Positions 33,808 to 41,482 of a DNA stretch of 64,000 nucleotides are shown piece after piece (within the stretch, counting starts at the first letter, position 1; every line of letters begins with the position of its first letter). Source of the stretch: Allobosea sp. 47.2.35 (GTDB lineage: Bacteria > Pseudomonadota > Alphaproteobacteria > Rhizobiales > Beijerinckiaceae); NCBI RefSeq assembly GCF_024655635.1, contig NZ_JANLGI010000003.1, positions 62,001-126,000 on the forward strand. Reading direction: 5' to 3'. The translations under genes and the position numbers were made by a program. The notes below the pieces were generated by a model. The model was given only the letters and a program-made list of their open reading frames with translations. It was not told the origin of the DNA and did no database searches.

Positions 33808-34059
33808 TCAGAACGAAGGTGCCAGGCCGTTGCCGAAGCTGTCGGACCGGCCGGCAAAGCCAGGTGAGCTGTCGCGCGAGTAGGCCGGGCCGCTCAGCCG
33901 GGCGGGGGCCGGGCCAGCGTCGAGATAGCTGCGCTGCTGCGGCCGGATCGTCATGGTCTGCACGGCCGGCGGTTCGGAATAGGCGGCAGGCTGGTTCGAA
34001 ACGCAGCCACCCAGCGCCGCGAGGAAAGCCGTGGCTGCAGAGAAACGGAGAATGCGCAT
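33808..34059 (-). CDS. Small predicted lipoprotein
   Basis: This 83-residue protein has a lipoprotein signal with lipobox ALGGC (Cys19) and a short Pro/Ser-rich mature part without recognisable domain (AAYSEPPAVQTMTIRPQQRSYLDAGP). It should be lipid-anchored in the envelope. It converges with the HdeA-like gene. I do not recognise a family. Confidence 0.65.
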   Translation of the reverse strand: MRILRFSAATAFLAALGGCVSNQPAAYSEPPAVQTMTIRPQQRSYLDAGPAPARLSGPAYSRDSSPGFAGRSDSFGNGLAPSF

Positions 34060-34208
34060 CGTTGCCTCGTCATGAAAATGCAGGAGGAAAACGAAGACCG
34101 GCCGCGCCGATGCGATTCACCCCGCTGAACCGTCATTATCGGGACCCCGGCCGGAAATGTACATGACCGCCCCGACCCTTCGCCGCAGGCCGGGCATGCA
34201 TCACTTGT

Positions 34209-34511
34209 TCAGCAGTGGTCGCGGCGCCCCTGCGACGGAATGAATTCGATCTGCTCCTCCGCGACCGTTCCATCGGCCGCGATGACGGCCTGCCAGCGGC
34301 GATTGCCGCAGAGAACCGAGAGGCGCCAGCGACCGGCATCCTCACCCTCCCCGCGCTCGACCCGGCTCGTCACCAGCCCGCGGCGCATCAGCTCGCGCAA
34401 TTCTTCCGCCGACCAGCCGAAGCGCCGGGACAGTCGCGCGGCATCGAGCACGAAGGAGCCATCCGCATCCCGGGTGAAGGGCAATTCGGGCGAGGCTTCG
34501 CCGGTGGTCAT
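34209..34511 (-). CDS. DUF6522-like small protein
   Basis: The 100-residue cytosolic protein has the pattern I recall for DUF6522: FVLDAARLSRRFGWSAEELRELMRRGLVTSRVERGEGEDAGRWRLSVLCGNRRWQAVI. The N-terminal half resembles a small helical DNA- or ligand-binding unit and the C-terminal half a beta sheet. Such proteins are widespread in Rhizobiales with no assigned function. It stands alone; the start at 34511 is the only good ATG. Confidence 0.6.
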   Translation of the reverse strand: MTTGEASPELPFTRDADGSFVLDAARLSRRFGWSAEELRELMRRGLVTSRVERGEGEDAGRWRLSVLCGNRRWQAVIAADGTVAEEQIEFIPSQGRRDHC

Positions 34512-34730
34512 GACGTTTCGCTCCGGAGGCGCCGATCATTCGGCCTCTTCTGCCGCGAAGCACCAGCCGCATCCAGCCTTCAAGAAAGGAAGGAACGGAA
34601 TTCTTTCCGCGCGCCATCATCCGGTGGCGCTTCCGCCTCCGGCGCGGGCGATCTTTGAAAGGCTGTTTCATTGACCGCGCAGCGTTCCGCAGAAAGAATG
34701 ATCAGTATCGAGCGGTGTTCGCATCGCTCC

Positions 34731-34780
34731 TTCGCGGGATTTGCTGGAGCAGCTTGCACCGCGTCAACAATGCTAAAAGC
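34731..34780 (+). promoter_or_regulatory. Candidate SAM-II riboswitch aptamer
   Basis: A 50-base stretch has the order of conserved parts known for SAM-II (metA-type) aptamers: a 5-bp stem CGCGG (34733-34737) with CCGCG (34759-34763); directly inside it GATTTG (34738-34743) and CTTGCA (34753-34758) bound a large loop with a small CTGGAGCAG hairpin; after the stem comes a short A-rich strand ending in GCTAAAA (34772-34778). The pseudoknot pairing between loop and 3' strand looks weaker than in the copies I remember, with a clear 3-bp core (TTG with CAA). It leads the sulfur-type operon at 35057. SAM binding would be expected to repress. Confidence 0.6.
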
Positions 34781-34781
34781 A

Positions 34782-34828
34782 CCACGACGAAATCGTGGGC
34801 TCCGCGACACGGAGACACGTCGGTGACG
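34782..34828 (+). promoter_or_regulatory. Three tandem RNA hairpins after the candidate aptamer
   Basis: Three small hairpins follow the aptamer without a gap: CCACGA/TCGTGG (34782-34798), CTCCG/CGGAG (34800-34814) and CGTC/GACG (34818-34828). They end two bases before an ATG that opens a 23-codon frame. They are candidates for the expression platform. No U-run follows, so control at translation or by Rho is more likely than intrinsic termination. Confidence 0.4.
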
Positions 34829-34830
34829 AC

Positions 34831-34902
34831 ATGCACGACTTCACCCAATCCTACCCCGACGCGCCTGGAACGATGTTCCTGACGGAATGTCGGGCGCCCT
34901 GA
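34831..34902 (+). CDS. Possible 23-residue leader peptide
   Basis: An ATG directly after the tandem hairpins opens a short frame of 23 codons ending in TGA at 34902. The peptide has one Cys and two Met but is not rich in either. No strong ribosome site is visible. It is listed only because of its position between the candidate riboswitch and the operon. Confidence 0.25.
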   Translation: MHDFTQSYPDAPGTMFLTECRAP

Positions 34903-35056
34903 GCGCCTGAAATCTTTCCATCGCGACGCTACTGCGACGCCGGCTCTTCCGGCGAAGGGAGAGGCTTGCCCCATCCTCCCGGCAGCAATCTGCGGAACTG
35001 CCGCCCATCGGCGCCCTGCCCCTCACACATCCAGACGGCCTGCTCCAGAGGTTTCC

Positions 35057-35662
35057 ATGGCGATCCTGTCTCTTGCCTCCTCGCTTCCGACCCGTGCCGC
35101 GACCGGCCAGGCCGCCCGTAGTCTCCCGGCCTCGACGACCGAGAACGGCGATTTCCGCACGGCGCTACGCCACCTCGCCGGTGGCGTGTCGGTCATCACG
35201 GCTGGGCGTGGCGAGGATCGCACCGGCCTGACCGTGACGTCGCTGTCGTCGCTCTCGGCCGAGCCGCCGACCGTGATGTTCGGCCTCAACCTCTCCTCTT
35301 CTACCTACCCCGTCCTCGCGCGCCATCGCAGCTTCGGCGTCAACTTCCTCAGCGCCGCGCAGAAGCAGGTCGCCGACCGCTTCGCCGGCCGTGGCGGCGA
35401 GAAGGGCCCGGAGCGCTATGCCGAGGCGGAGTGGAGCGAGGGCCGCACCGGCGCGCCGCTTCTCGAAGGCGCGCTCGCCGCGCTCGATTGCGAGCTGGAA
35501 GAGCTGATCGAGCGGCACTCGCACGCCATCGTCATCGGCCGGGTGCGCGAGATCCGGCTCGGCGCCAACGATGCCGCCCTTCTCTACTGGCGCGGCGATT
35601 ACGAGCGGCTCGGCTGGATGGCCGAGGAAGCGTCGACAGCCCTCGGCCTCCGCTCCGCCTGA
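35057..35662 (+). CDS. FMN reductase-type flavin reductase domain protein
   Basis: The 201-residue enzyme should reduce FMN with NAD(P)H and hand it to the two monooxygenases encoded next. It has the flavin-reductase-like fold: FRTALRHLAGGVSVITAG, GLTVTSLSSLSAEPPTVMFGLN, SFGVNFLSAAQKQVADRFAG and a C-terminal HSHAIVIGRVREIRLGANDAALLYWRGDY. The first 30 residues are a variable extension. It is the first gene of the operon, about 280 bases after the candidate aptamer, and precedes the LLM gene by 23 bases. Confidence 0.9.
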   Translation: MAILSLASSLPTRAATGQAARSLPASTTENGDFRTALRHLAGGVSVITAGRGEDRTGLTVTSLSSLSAEPPTVMFGLNLSSSTYPVLARHRSFGVNFLSAAQKQVADRFAGRGGEKGPERYAEAEWSEGRTGAPLLEGALAALDCELEELIERHSHAIVIGRVREIRLGANDAALLYWRGDYERLGWMAEEASTALGLRSA

Positions 35663-35685
35663 TCTCCCGAACGGTATCGAATCCC

Positions 35686-36690
35686 ATGACCTACGCACTC
35701 AGCCTTCTCGACAAGACCCCGCTCATCGAAGGGGAAACCGCCGGCGCGGCGCTCCAGCGCACGGTGAACCTGGCCCAGGCGGCGGAGCGTCTCGGCTATC
35801 ATCGCTTCTGGCTGGCCGAGCACCATGATTTCCCCGGCCTCGTCAGTCCGGCGCCTGAAGTATTCGCCGCCTATCTGCTGGCGCGCACGCAGCGCATCCG
35901 GATCGGCTCCGGCGGCGTCCTGCTGCCGCATTACAGCCCCTACAAGGTCGCCGAGACCTTCAACCTGCTGGCCTCGCTCGCGCCCGGCCGTGTCGATCTC
36001 GGCATCGGCAAGGCGCCGGGAGGCCTGCCGCTCTCGACCAAGGCCCTGCGCGTGCTGCACGATCCCGCACGCGCACCGTCGTTCGAAGCTCTGCTGGACG
36101 AGCTCGACGGCTTCCTCGCTCCGCCCGCAGCCACGGACGGCCCGCGGGACAAGGCGCGTGCCCTGCCCGTCCCGCCCGTGACGCCCGAGCGCTTCCTGCT
36201 CGGCGCCAGCCCGGACAGCGCCCGGCAGGCGGGCGAGCGCGGCTGGCACTTCGTCTTCGCCGGTCACCACAACGGCGATCCCAAGGCGATAGACGAGAGC
36301 CTGAACGCCTATGCCAAGGCCGGCGGCACGGCCCCCTTGCTGCTCGCGGTAGCCGCCTTCGCCGCCGAGACGACCGAGGAGGCCCTGAGCTTGACGGAGA
36401 ACCACCGCGTTGTCCGTCTGACCCTCGACAACGGCCAGAACCTCAATCTCGGCAGCGAGGAGCAGGCGGCCGAGTATGCCCGCCAGGCCGGCGCCGCCTC
36501 CTACCGCACCGAGATCCGCAAGCCGCATATCCTCGCCGGCACGTCCGAGCAGGTCCGGCGCGAGCTCGACGGGCTGCATGCCCGCTTCGGCATCGCCGAA
36601 TTCGTCATCGACACGCCGAATGCCCTGACCAGCCGGCGTCTCGCCTCCCTCACGCTGCTCGCCGGCGAGAGGCCGGCGCTGGCAGCCTGA
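35686..36690 (+). CDS. LLM-class flavin-dependent monooxygenase, YtmO/MsnO8-like
   Basis: The 334-residue luciferase-like enzyme uses reduced FMN and O2. Its opening (ALSLLDKTPLIEG, AAERLGYHRFWLAEHHDF) and SGGVLLPHYSPYKVAETFNLLASLAPGRVDLGIGKAPGG match the YtmO/MsnO8 subgroup found in sulfur operons. The start is the ATG at 35686; an overlapping longer frame runs into the flavin reductase gene out of phase. The next gene is the second FMN monooxygenase, 26 bases away. The substrate is inferred to be a sulfur compound from context only. Confidence 0.9.
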   Translation: MTYALSLLDKTPLIEGETAGAALQRTVNLAQAAERLGYHRFWLAEHHDFPGLVSPAPEVFAAYLLARTQRIRIGSGGVLLPHYSPYKVAETFNLLASLAPGRVDLGIGKAPGGLPLSTKALRVLHDPARAPSFEALLDELDGFLAPPAATDGPRDKARALPVPPVTPERFLLGASPDSARQAGERGWHFVFAGHHNGDPKAIDESLNAYAKAGGTAPLLLAVAAFAAETTEEALSLTENHRVVRLTLDNGQNLNLGSEEQAAEYARQAGAASYRTEIRKPHILAGTSEQVRRELDGLHARFGIAEFVIDTPNALTSRRLASLTLLAGERPALAA

Positions 36691-36716
36691 TCCCCGCTTT
36701 CGAAAGGACTGATCCC

Positions 36717-38060
36717 ATGTCCCGCACCCGCCTCACTTTCGGCCTGATGCTCCAGGGCGCCGGCAGCCACATGAACGCCTGGCGCCACCCCAGCAACCCG
36801 GCCGATGCCAGCGTCAATCTCGACTTCTTCATCCGCAACGCCCGCAAAGCCGAGGAGAACGGCATCGCATTCGCCTTCGTCGCGGACGGGCTCTACATCA
36901 ACGAGAAGTCGATCCCGCATTTCCTCAACCGCTTCGAACCGCTGACCATCCTCTCGGCGCTGGCGACGGTGACGACGAAGCTCGGCCTCGTCGGCACGGT
37001 CTCGACCTCCTATAGCGACCCCTACACGATCGCCCGGCAATTCGCCTCGCTCGACCTGATCTCCGGCGGCCGCGCCGGCTGGAACGCCGTCACCTCGCCG
37101 CTGGAAGGCTCCGGTCGCAACTACAGCCGCCCGCATCCCGAGCATTCGCTGCGCTACGAGATCGCCCAGGAATATCTCGATGTCGCCAAAGGCCTCTGGG
37201 ATTCCTGGGATGACGACGCCTTCATCCGCGACCGCGAAGCGAGCCGCTTCTTCAACCGCGACAAGCTGCACACGCTGAACCACAAGGGCCGCTTCTTCCA
37301 GGTCGAGGGCCCGCTCAACATCCAGCGCTCACCGCAGGGCCAGCCGGTGCTGTTCCAGGCCGGCGCCTCGGAATCCGGCATCGGGCTCGCCGGCCGCCAT
37401 GCCGATGCGGTCTTCGCCAATCATGTCCCGCTGGAGGAGGCGCAGGCCCTCTACCGCGCCATCAAGACCAGCGCCGTCGCCCATGGCCGCAGCGCCGATG
37501 ATGTGAAGCTCTTCCCCGGCGCCGGGCCGATCGTCGGACGCACGGCGGCAGAAGCCGAGGAGAAGTACCAAGCCATCCGCAATCTCGTCTCGATCGAGGA
37601 TGCGCTGGCCTATATCGGCCGCTATTTCGACCATCACGACTTCACGGCCTACCCGCTGGACGCGCCGTTCCCAGAGCTCGGCGATATCGGCAAGAACAGC
37701 TTCCGCTCGACGACCGATCGCATCAAGCGCAACGCCGTCCTGAAAGGCCAGACGCTGCGCGAAGCGGCGCTGGAAGCCGCCACGCCCCGCACCGACCTGA
37801 TCGGCTCGGCTGAGGAGATCGCCGACCGGCTGATCGAGCGCGTCGAGGCGCAGGCCGCCGACGGCTTCGTGCTCGGCTTCCCGGTGATCGGCCAGGGCCT
37901 CGACGATTTCGTCGAGCTGGTCATCCCGGTGCTGGAGGAGCGCGGCGTCTACGACCGCAACCTGCCGGGCACGACGCTTCGCGACCATCTCGGCCTCCCC
38001 CGCCGCGAGAGCCGCTACGCCACCCCATCGGACGCCGAGCCCGCGCGCCGCGCGAGTTGA
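36717..38060 (+). CDS. NtaA/SnaA/DszA-family FMN monooxygenase (YtnJ-like)
   Basis: The 447-residue enzyme belongs to the two-component FMN monooxygenases that oxidise C-S or C-N bonds. The family opening FGLMLQGAGSHMNAWRHPSN, the YSDPYTIARQFASLDLISGGRAGWNAVTS segment and HRGRFFQVEGPLN-type middle (HKGRFFQVEGPLN here) are present. Bacillus YtnJ and YxeK, which act on N-acetyl S-modified cysteines, belong to this family. It lies between the LLM gene and the acetyltransferase gene, as expected for such a pathway. Confidence 0.93.
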   Translation: MSRTRLTFGLMLQGAGSHMNAWRHPSNPADASVNLDFFIRNARKAEENGIAFAFVADGLYINEKSIPHFLNRFEPLTILSALATVTTKLGLVGTVSTSYSDPYTIARQFASLDLISGGRAGWNAVTSPLEGSGRNYSRPHPEHSLRYEIAQEYLDVAKGLWDSWDDDAFIRDREASRFFNRDKLHTLNHKGRFFQVEGPLNIQRSPQGQPVLFQAGASESGIGLAGRHADAVFANHVPLEEAQALYRAIKTSAVAHGRSADDVKLFPGAGPIVGRTAAEAEEKYQAIRNLVSIEDALAYIGRYFDHHDFTAYPLDAPFPELGDIGKNSFRSTTDRIKRNAVLKGQTLREAALEAATPRTDLIGSAEEIADRLIERVEAQAADGFVLGFPVIGQGLDDFVELVIPVLEERGVYDRNLPGTTLRDHLGLPRRESRYATPSDAEPARRAS

Positions 38061-38095
38061 GCTGTCCGCAACGATGTCCCGGAAAGGCTGACGCC

Positions 38096-38632
38096 ATGGC
38101 CGACAGGTTCCTCTACACCACCCCGCTCGATCCGCTTGCCCAGCCGCTGGTCGAGCAGCTCACCTGGGAATATGCCACACGCTACGGCAGCTATTTCGGC
38201 GAGGCACCGGGCGCGGAGATGAGCCGCTACCCGGCCGAACTCTTCGCCCCGCCCGACGGCAATTTCGTCCTGCTGCTACGCAATGGCCGCCCCATCGCCG
38301 GCGGCGCCTTCAAGCGCTACGACGCGCGCACGGCCGAGATGAAGCGGATCTGGACGGATAGCGAGTTCCGCCGCCAGGGCCTCGCGCGCCGCATCGTCGC
38401 CGAGCTGGAGCTGCAGGCCATCCGCCAGGGCTATGGCCGGATTTTCCTGACCACCGGCTTCCGCCAGCCAGAGGCCAAGGGTCTCTATCTGGAGACCGGC
38501 TACACGCCGCTCTTCGACGTCACGGTCGATCCCGAGATCTACGGCAAGCTCGGCTTCGAGAAGGAGCTGTCCGTCGCGCCGGCCTCACTGCCGCCCCCGC
38601 CTGACGCTCACGCCTCGCGCAGCGCCGCCTGA
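38096..38632 (+). CDS. GNAT-family N-acetyltransferase
   Basis: The 178-residue enzyme should move acetyl from acetyl-CoA to an amino group. The acetyl-CoA loop is visible as RRQGLARRIVAELE, preceded by AEMKRIWTDSEF and followed by IFLTTGFRQPEAKGLYLETGYTPLFDV, all typical of GNAT. The ATG at 38096 follows a GGAAAGG ribosome site; an upstream TTG in frame is less likely. In the ytm/yxe model it would N-acetylate an S-modified cysteine before the monooxygenase step. No matching deacetylase gene is in the operon. Confidence 0.92.
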   Translation: MADRFLYTTPLDPLAQPLVEQLTWEYATRYGSYFGEAPGAEMSRYPAELFAPPDGNFVLLLRNGRPIAGGAFKRYDARTAEMKRIWTDSEFRRQGLARRIVAELELQAIRQGYGRIFLTTGFRQPEAKGLYLETGYTPLFDVTVDPEIYGKLGFEKELSVAPASLPPPPDAHASRSAA

Positions 38633-38670
38633 CGGGCCCGCTTCCCTTTCTCCAATAACAAGAGCCAGCC

Positions 38671-40473
38671 ATGACCCTCGCCAGCGACTTCGCGGGCTTG
38701 CCCTCGCACGCCCAGAATCCAGCCCCGCATCGCGATTTCAGCCGCTATCGCATCGTCCCCGCCCGCTATCCCGGGCGGACCATCGGCACGGTCTTCGCCG
38801 CCGTCGTGATCTTCGCGATCCTGAACTCGGTGCTCTCGAATCCGCGCTGGGGCTGGGATGTCTTCGCGGAGTGGTTCTTCGCCGAACCCGTGCTGGTCGG
38901 GCTCGGCCGCACCCTGTTCCTGACCCTGCTCGGCACGGTCTTCGGCTTCCTGTTCGGCACCTTGCTGGCACTGGCGCGGGTCTCCGGCTCGCCGCTGCTC
39001 GCCTCGCTCTCCTGGGGCTATGTCTGGCTCTTCCGCTCGATCCCGCTGATCGTGCTGCTGCTGATCCTGAACAATCTCGGCTATCTCTACAGCACGATCT
39101 GGCTGGGCATTCCCTTCACCGATATCGGCTTCGGCAGCTGGTCGACCACGCAACTGATCACGCCCTTCTTCGCGGCGGTACTGGGTCTCACCCTCAACGC
39201 TGCCGCCTTCTCCTCGGAGATCGTGCGTGGCGGCATCCTCGCTGTCGACCAGGGCCAGCACGAGGCCGCCGCCGCGCTCGGCCTGCCGAAGCACCGTCAG
39301 GTCTCGCGGATCGTGCTGCCGCAGGCGATGCGCTCGATCCTGCCGACCGCCTTCAACGAGATCATCAGCCTCGCCAAGGGTACGAGCCAAGTCTACATCC
39401 TGGCCCTGCCGGAGCTGTTCTACACCATCCAGGTGATCTACCGGCGCAATCTCGAGGTGATCCCGCTGCTGATGGTGGCGACGGTCTGGTACCTCGTCAT
39501 CCTCAGCGTCCTTTCCTTCTTCCAGCGCCATATCGAGCGCCACTATGCCCGCGGCGCCCTGCGCAATCCGCCGCCCTCGGCCATCGACACGGCCCTGCGC
39601 TGGCTCGGCCGGAACCGGGTCGCCCCAGCAGCGGCTGACGCCGGCTTCGCAACCCCGACGCAAACCCCAGTCGCACCGCGCACGGCCTCGCTCGCCACGC
39701 TTTCCCCGCGCAGCGGCGGTGAGATCCGGATCAGCCATGTCTCGAAGAGCTTCGGCCCGCTCAAGGTGCTCGACGATGTCAGCCTGTCGCTGCGCCCCGG
39801 CAGCGTCACCGCGATCATCGGCCAGTCCGGCTCCGGCAAATCGACCCTGCTGCGCTCGATCAACCATCTGGAGCGCGTCGACGAGGGCTTCATCGCCATC
39901 GATGGCGAGCTGATCGGCTACCGGCAGGACGGCGAGACGCTCTACGAATTGAAGGAGAAGGACATCCTGGCCCGGCGCGTCGATGTCGGCATGGTCTTCC
40001 AGAACTTCAATCTCTTCCCGCATCTGACCGCGATCGAGAACATCGCCGAGGCGCCGGTCACCGTGCGCGGCCTCTCCCGCGAGCAGGCTCAGGCCGAAGC
40101 GCTGGAACTGCTCGCCCGTGTCGGCCTCGCCGAGAAGGCGGACGCCTATCCGCGCCAGCTTTCCGGCGGCCAGCAGCAGCGCGTCGCCATCGCCCGGGCG
40201 CTCGCCCTCAAGCCCAAGGTGCTGCTCTTCGACGAGCCGACCTCGGCGCTCGACCCCGAGCTCGTCGGCGAAGTACTCGACGTCATCAAGGAGCTCGCCC
40301 GCTCCGGCACGACGCTGGTCATCGTCACCCACGAGATCGGCTTCGCCCGCGAAGTCGCCGACCAAGTCGTCTTCATGGAGGCCGGCCGCATCGTCGAGAG
40401 CGGCGCCCCGGCCGATGTCCTCGGCAACCCCAGCCACACCCGCACCCGCGAATTCCTCGCCAAGGTGCTCTGA
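38671..40473 (+). CDS. Fused amino-acid ABC transporter permease and ATPase
   Basis: The 600-residue protein fuses two usually separate subunits. Residues 1-295 form the His/Glu/Gln-type permease with about five or six membrane helices and the EAA loop (EAAAALGLPKHRQVSRIVLPQAMRSILP). After a linker rich in Pro and Ala (about 300-350), the ATPase follows with Walker A GQSGSGKS (near 385), LSGGQQQR, LLFDEPTSALDPE and the switch His in VTHEIG. The two binding proteins encoded next would deliver ligand. The fusion implies a homodimer that carries both permease and both ATPase sites. Confidence 0.93.
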   Translation: MTLASDFAGLPSHAQNPAPHRDFSRYRIVPARYPGRTIGTVFAAVVIFAILNSVLSNPRWGWDVFAEWFFAEPVLVGLGRTLFLTLLGTVFGFLFGTLLALARVSGSPLLASLSWGYVWLFRSIPLIVLLLILNNLGYLYSTIWLGIPFTDIGFGSWSTTQLITPFFAAVLGLTLNAAAFSSEIVRGGILAVDQGQHEAAAALGLPKHRQVSRIVLPQAMRSILPTAFNEIISLAKGTSQVYILALPELFYTIQVIYRRNLEVIPLLMVATVWYLVILSVLSFFQRHIERHYARGALRNPPPSAIDTALRWLGRNRVAPAAADAGFATPTQTPVAPRTASLATLSPRSGGEIRISHVSKSFGPLKVLDDVSLSLRPGSVTAIIGQSGSGKSTLLRSINHLERVDEGFIAIDGELIGYRQDGETLYELKEKDILARRVDVGMVFQNFNLFPHLTAIENIAEAPVTVRGLSREQAQAEALELLARVGLAEKADAYPRQLSGGQQQRVAIARALALKPKVLLFDEPTSALDPELVGEVLDVIKELARSGTTLVIVTHEIGFAREVADQVVFMEAGRIVESGAPADVLGNPSHTRTREFLAKVL

Positions 40474-40505
40474 ATTCTCCGCCACGCCCAACAAGGAACC
40501 CTGTC

Positions 40506-41438
40506 ATGATTACGCGTCGTAACTCGCTCAGCCTTCTCGCCGGCGCCGCATCGGCCGCGCTCATCCCCGCCAGCGCCTTCGCCCAGCAGGTCGTCGACCT
40601 CTCGGCCGAGCAGCCTGGCCGCCCCCGCGCCGAGCGCGATGAGGAGGCGATCAAGCTCATTGCCAAGGATGCCAAATTCGCGAAGGACGGCGTCTTCACC
40701 GTGGGCAACAACACCGGGCGCTTTCCGTTCAGCGGCTTTGCGACCGATAACAAGACGGTCATCGGCGGCGAGGCCGAGATCGCGCAGCTTGTCGCGGACG
40801 CGCTGGGCCGCAAGCTGGAGATCGTCACGACTGCCTGGGCGGACTGGCCGCTCGGCGTCGTCTCCGGCAAGTTCGACGCGGTGATCTCCAACGTCACCGT
40901 CACCGAGCAGCGCAAGGAGAAGTTCGACTTCTCGACCTATCGCAAGGACCTGCTCGGCTTCTATGTGAAGAAGGGCAACGAGATCGATATTCGCGAGCCC
41001 CGCGATGTGGCGGGCCTCAAGGTCATCGTCGGCGCCGGCACCAATCAGGAGCAGATCCTGCTGCGCTGGAACGAGGCCAACCTCAAGGCCGGGCTGAAGC
41101 CGGTCGAGATCCAGTATTATGACGACGATGTCGTGCTCTATCTCGCGCTCGAATCCGGCCGTGCGGACGCCTATCTCGGCCCCAATGCGCTGCTGAGCTT
41201 CAAGGCCGCGCAGGAGGGCAAGACCCGGCTCGCCGGCAATTTCTCCGGCGGCTGGCCGGTTCTGGCCGAGATCGCAGTGACCACCCGCAAAGGCGCAGGC
41301 CTCGCCGAGGCCATCACCCAGGCGCTCAACACCCAGATCAAGAACGGCAACTACGCCAAGGTGCTGGCACGCTGGAACCTCTCGGCCGAGGCGATCGAGG
41401 CATCGCGCACCAACCCGCCCGGCCTGCCGAAGGCGTGA
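40506..41438 (+). CDS. Amino-acid-type ABC substrate-binding protein, copy 1
   Basis: The 310-residue protein has a signal peptide (1-26, ending AFAQ) and the family 3 binding fold: SGFATDNKTVIGGEAEIAQLVADALGRKLEIVTTAWADWPLGVVSGKFDAVISNVTVTEQRKEKFDFSTYRKD. It resembles the next gene product closely in length, motifs and order. It would bind an amino-acid-like ligand, probably sulfur containing, for the fused transporter. It starts 32 bases after the transporter gene. Confidence 0.93.
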   Translation: MITRRNSLSLLAGAASAALIPASAFAQQVVDLSAEQPGRPRAERDEEAIKLIAKDAKFAKDGVFTVGNNTGRFPFSGFATDNKTVIGGEAEIAQLVADALGRKLEIVTTAWADWPLGVVSGKFDAVISNVTVTEQRKEKFDFSTYRKDLLGFYVKKGNEIDIREPRDVAGLKVIVGAGTNQEQILLRWNEANLKAGLKPVEIQYYDDDVVLYLALESGRADAYLGPNALLSFKAAQEGKTRLAGNFSGGWPVLAEIAVTTRKGAGLAEAITQALNTQIKNGNYAKVLARWNLSAEAIEASRTNPPGLPKA

Positions 41439-41482
41439 GCACCTCGCCCGACCACGGACACTTTCGAGAACTGGAGAGCATC

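Noticed and set aside
34782-34828. Tandem hairpins as a mini-ykkC (guanidine-II) riboswitch
   Set aside because: The hairpin loops lack the ACGR tetraloops that define the motif.
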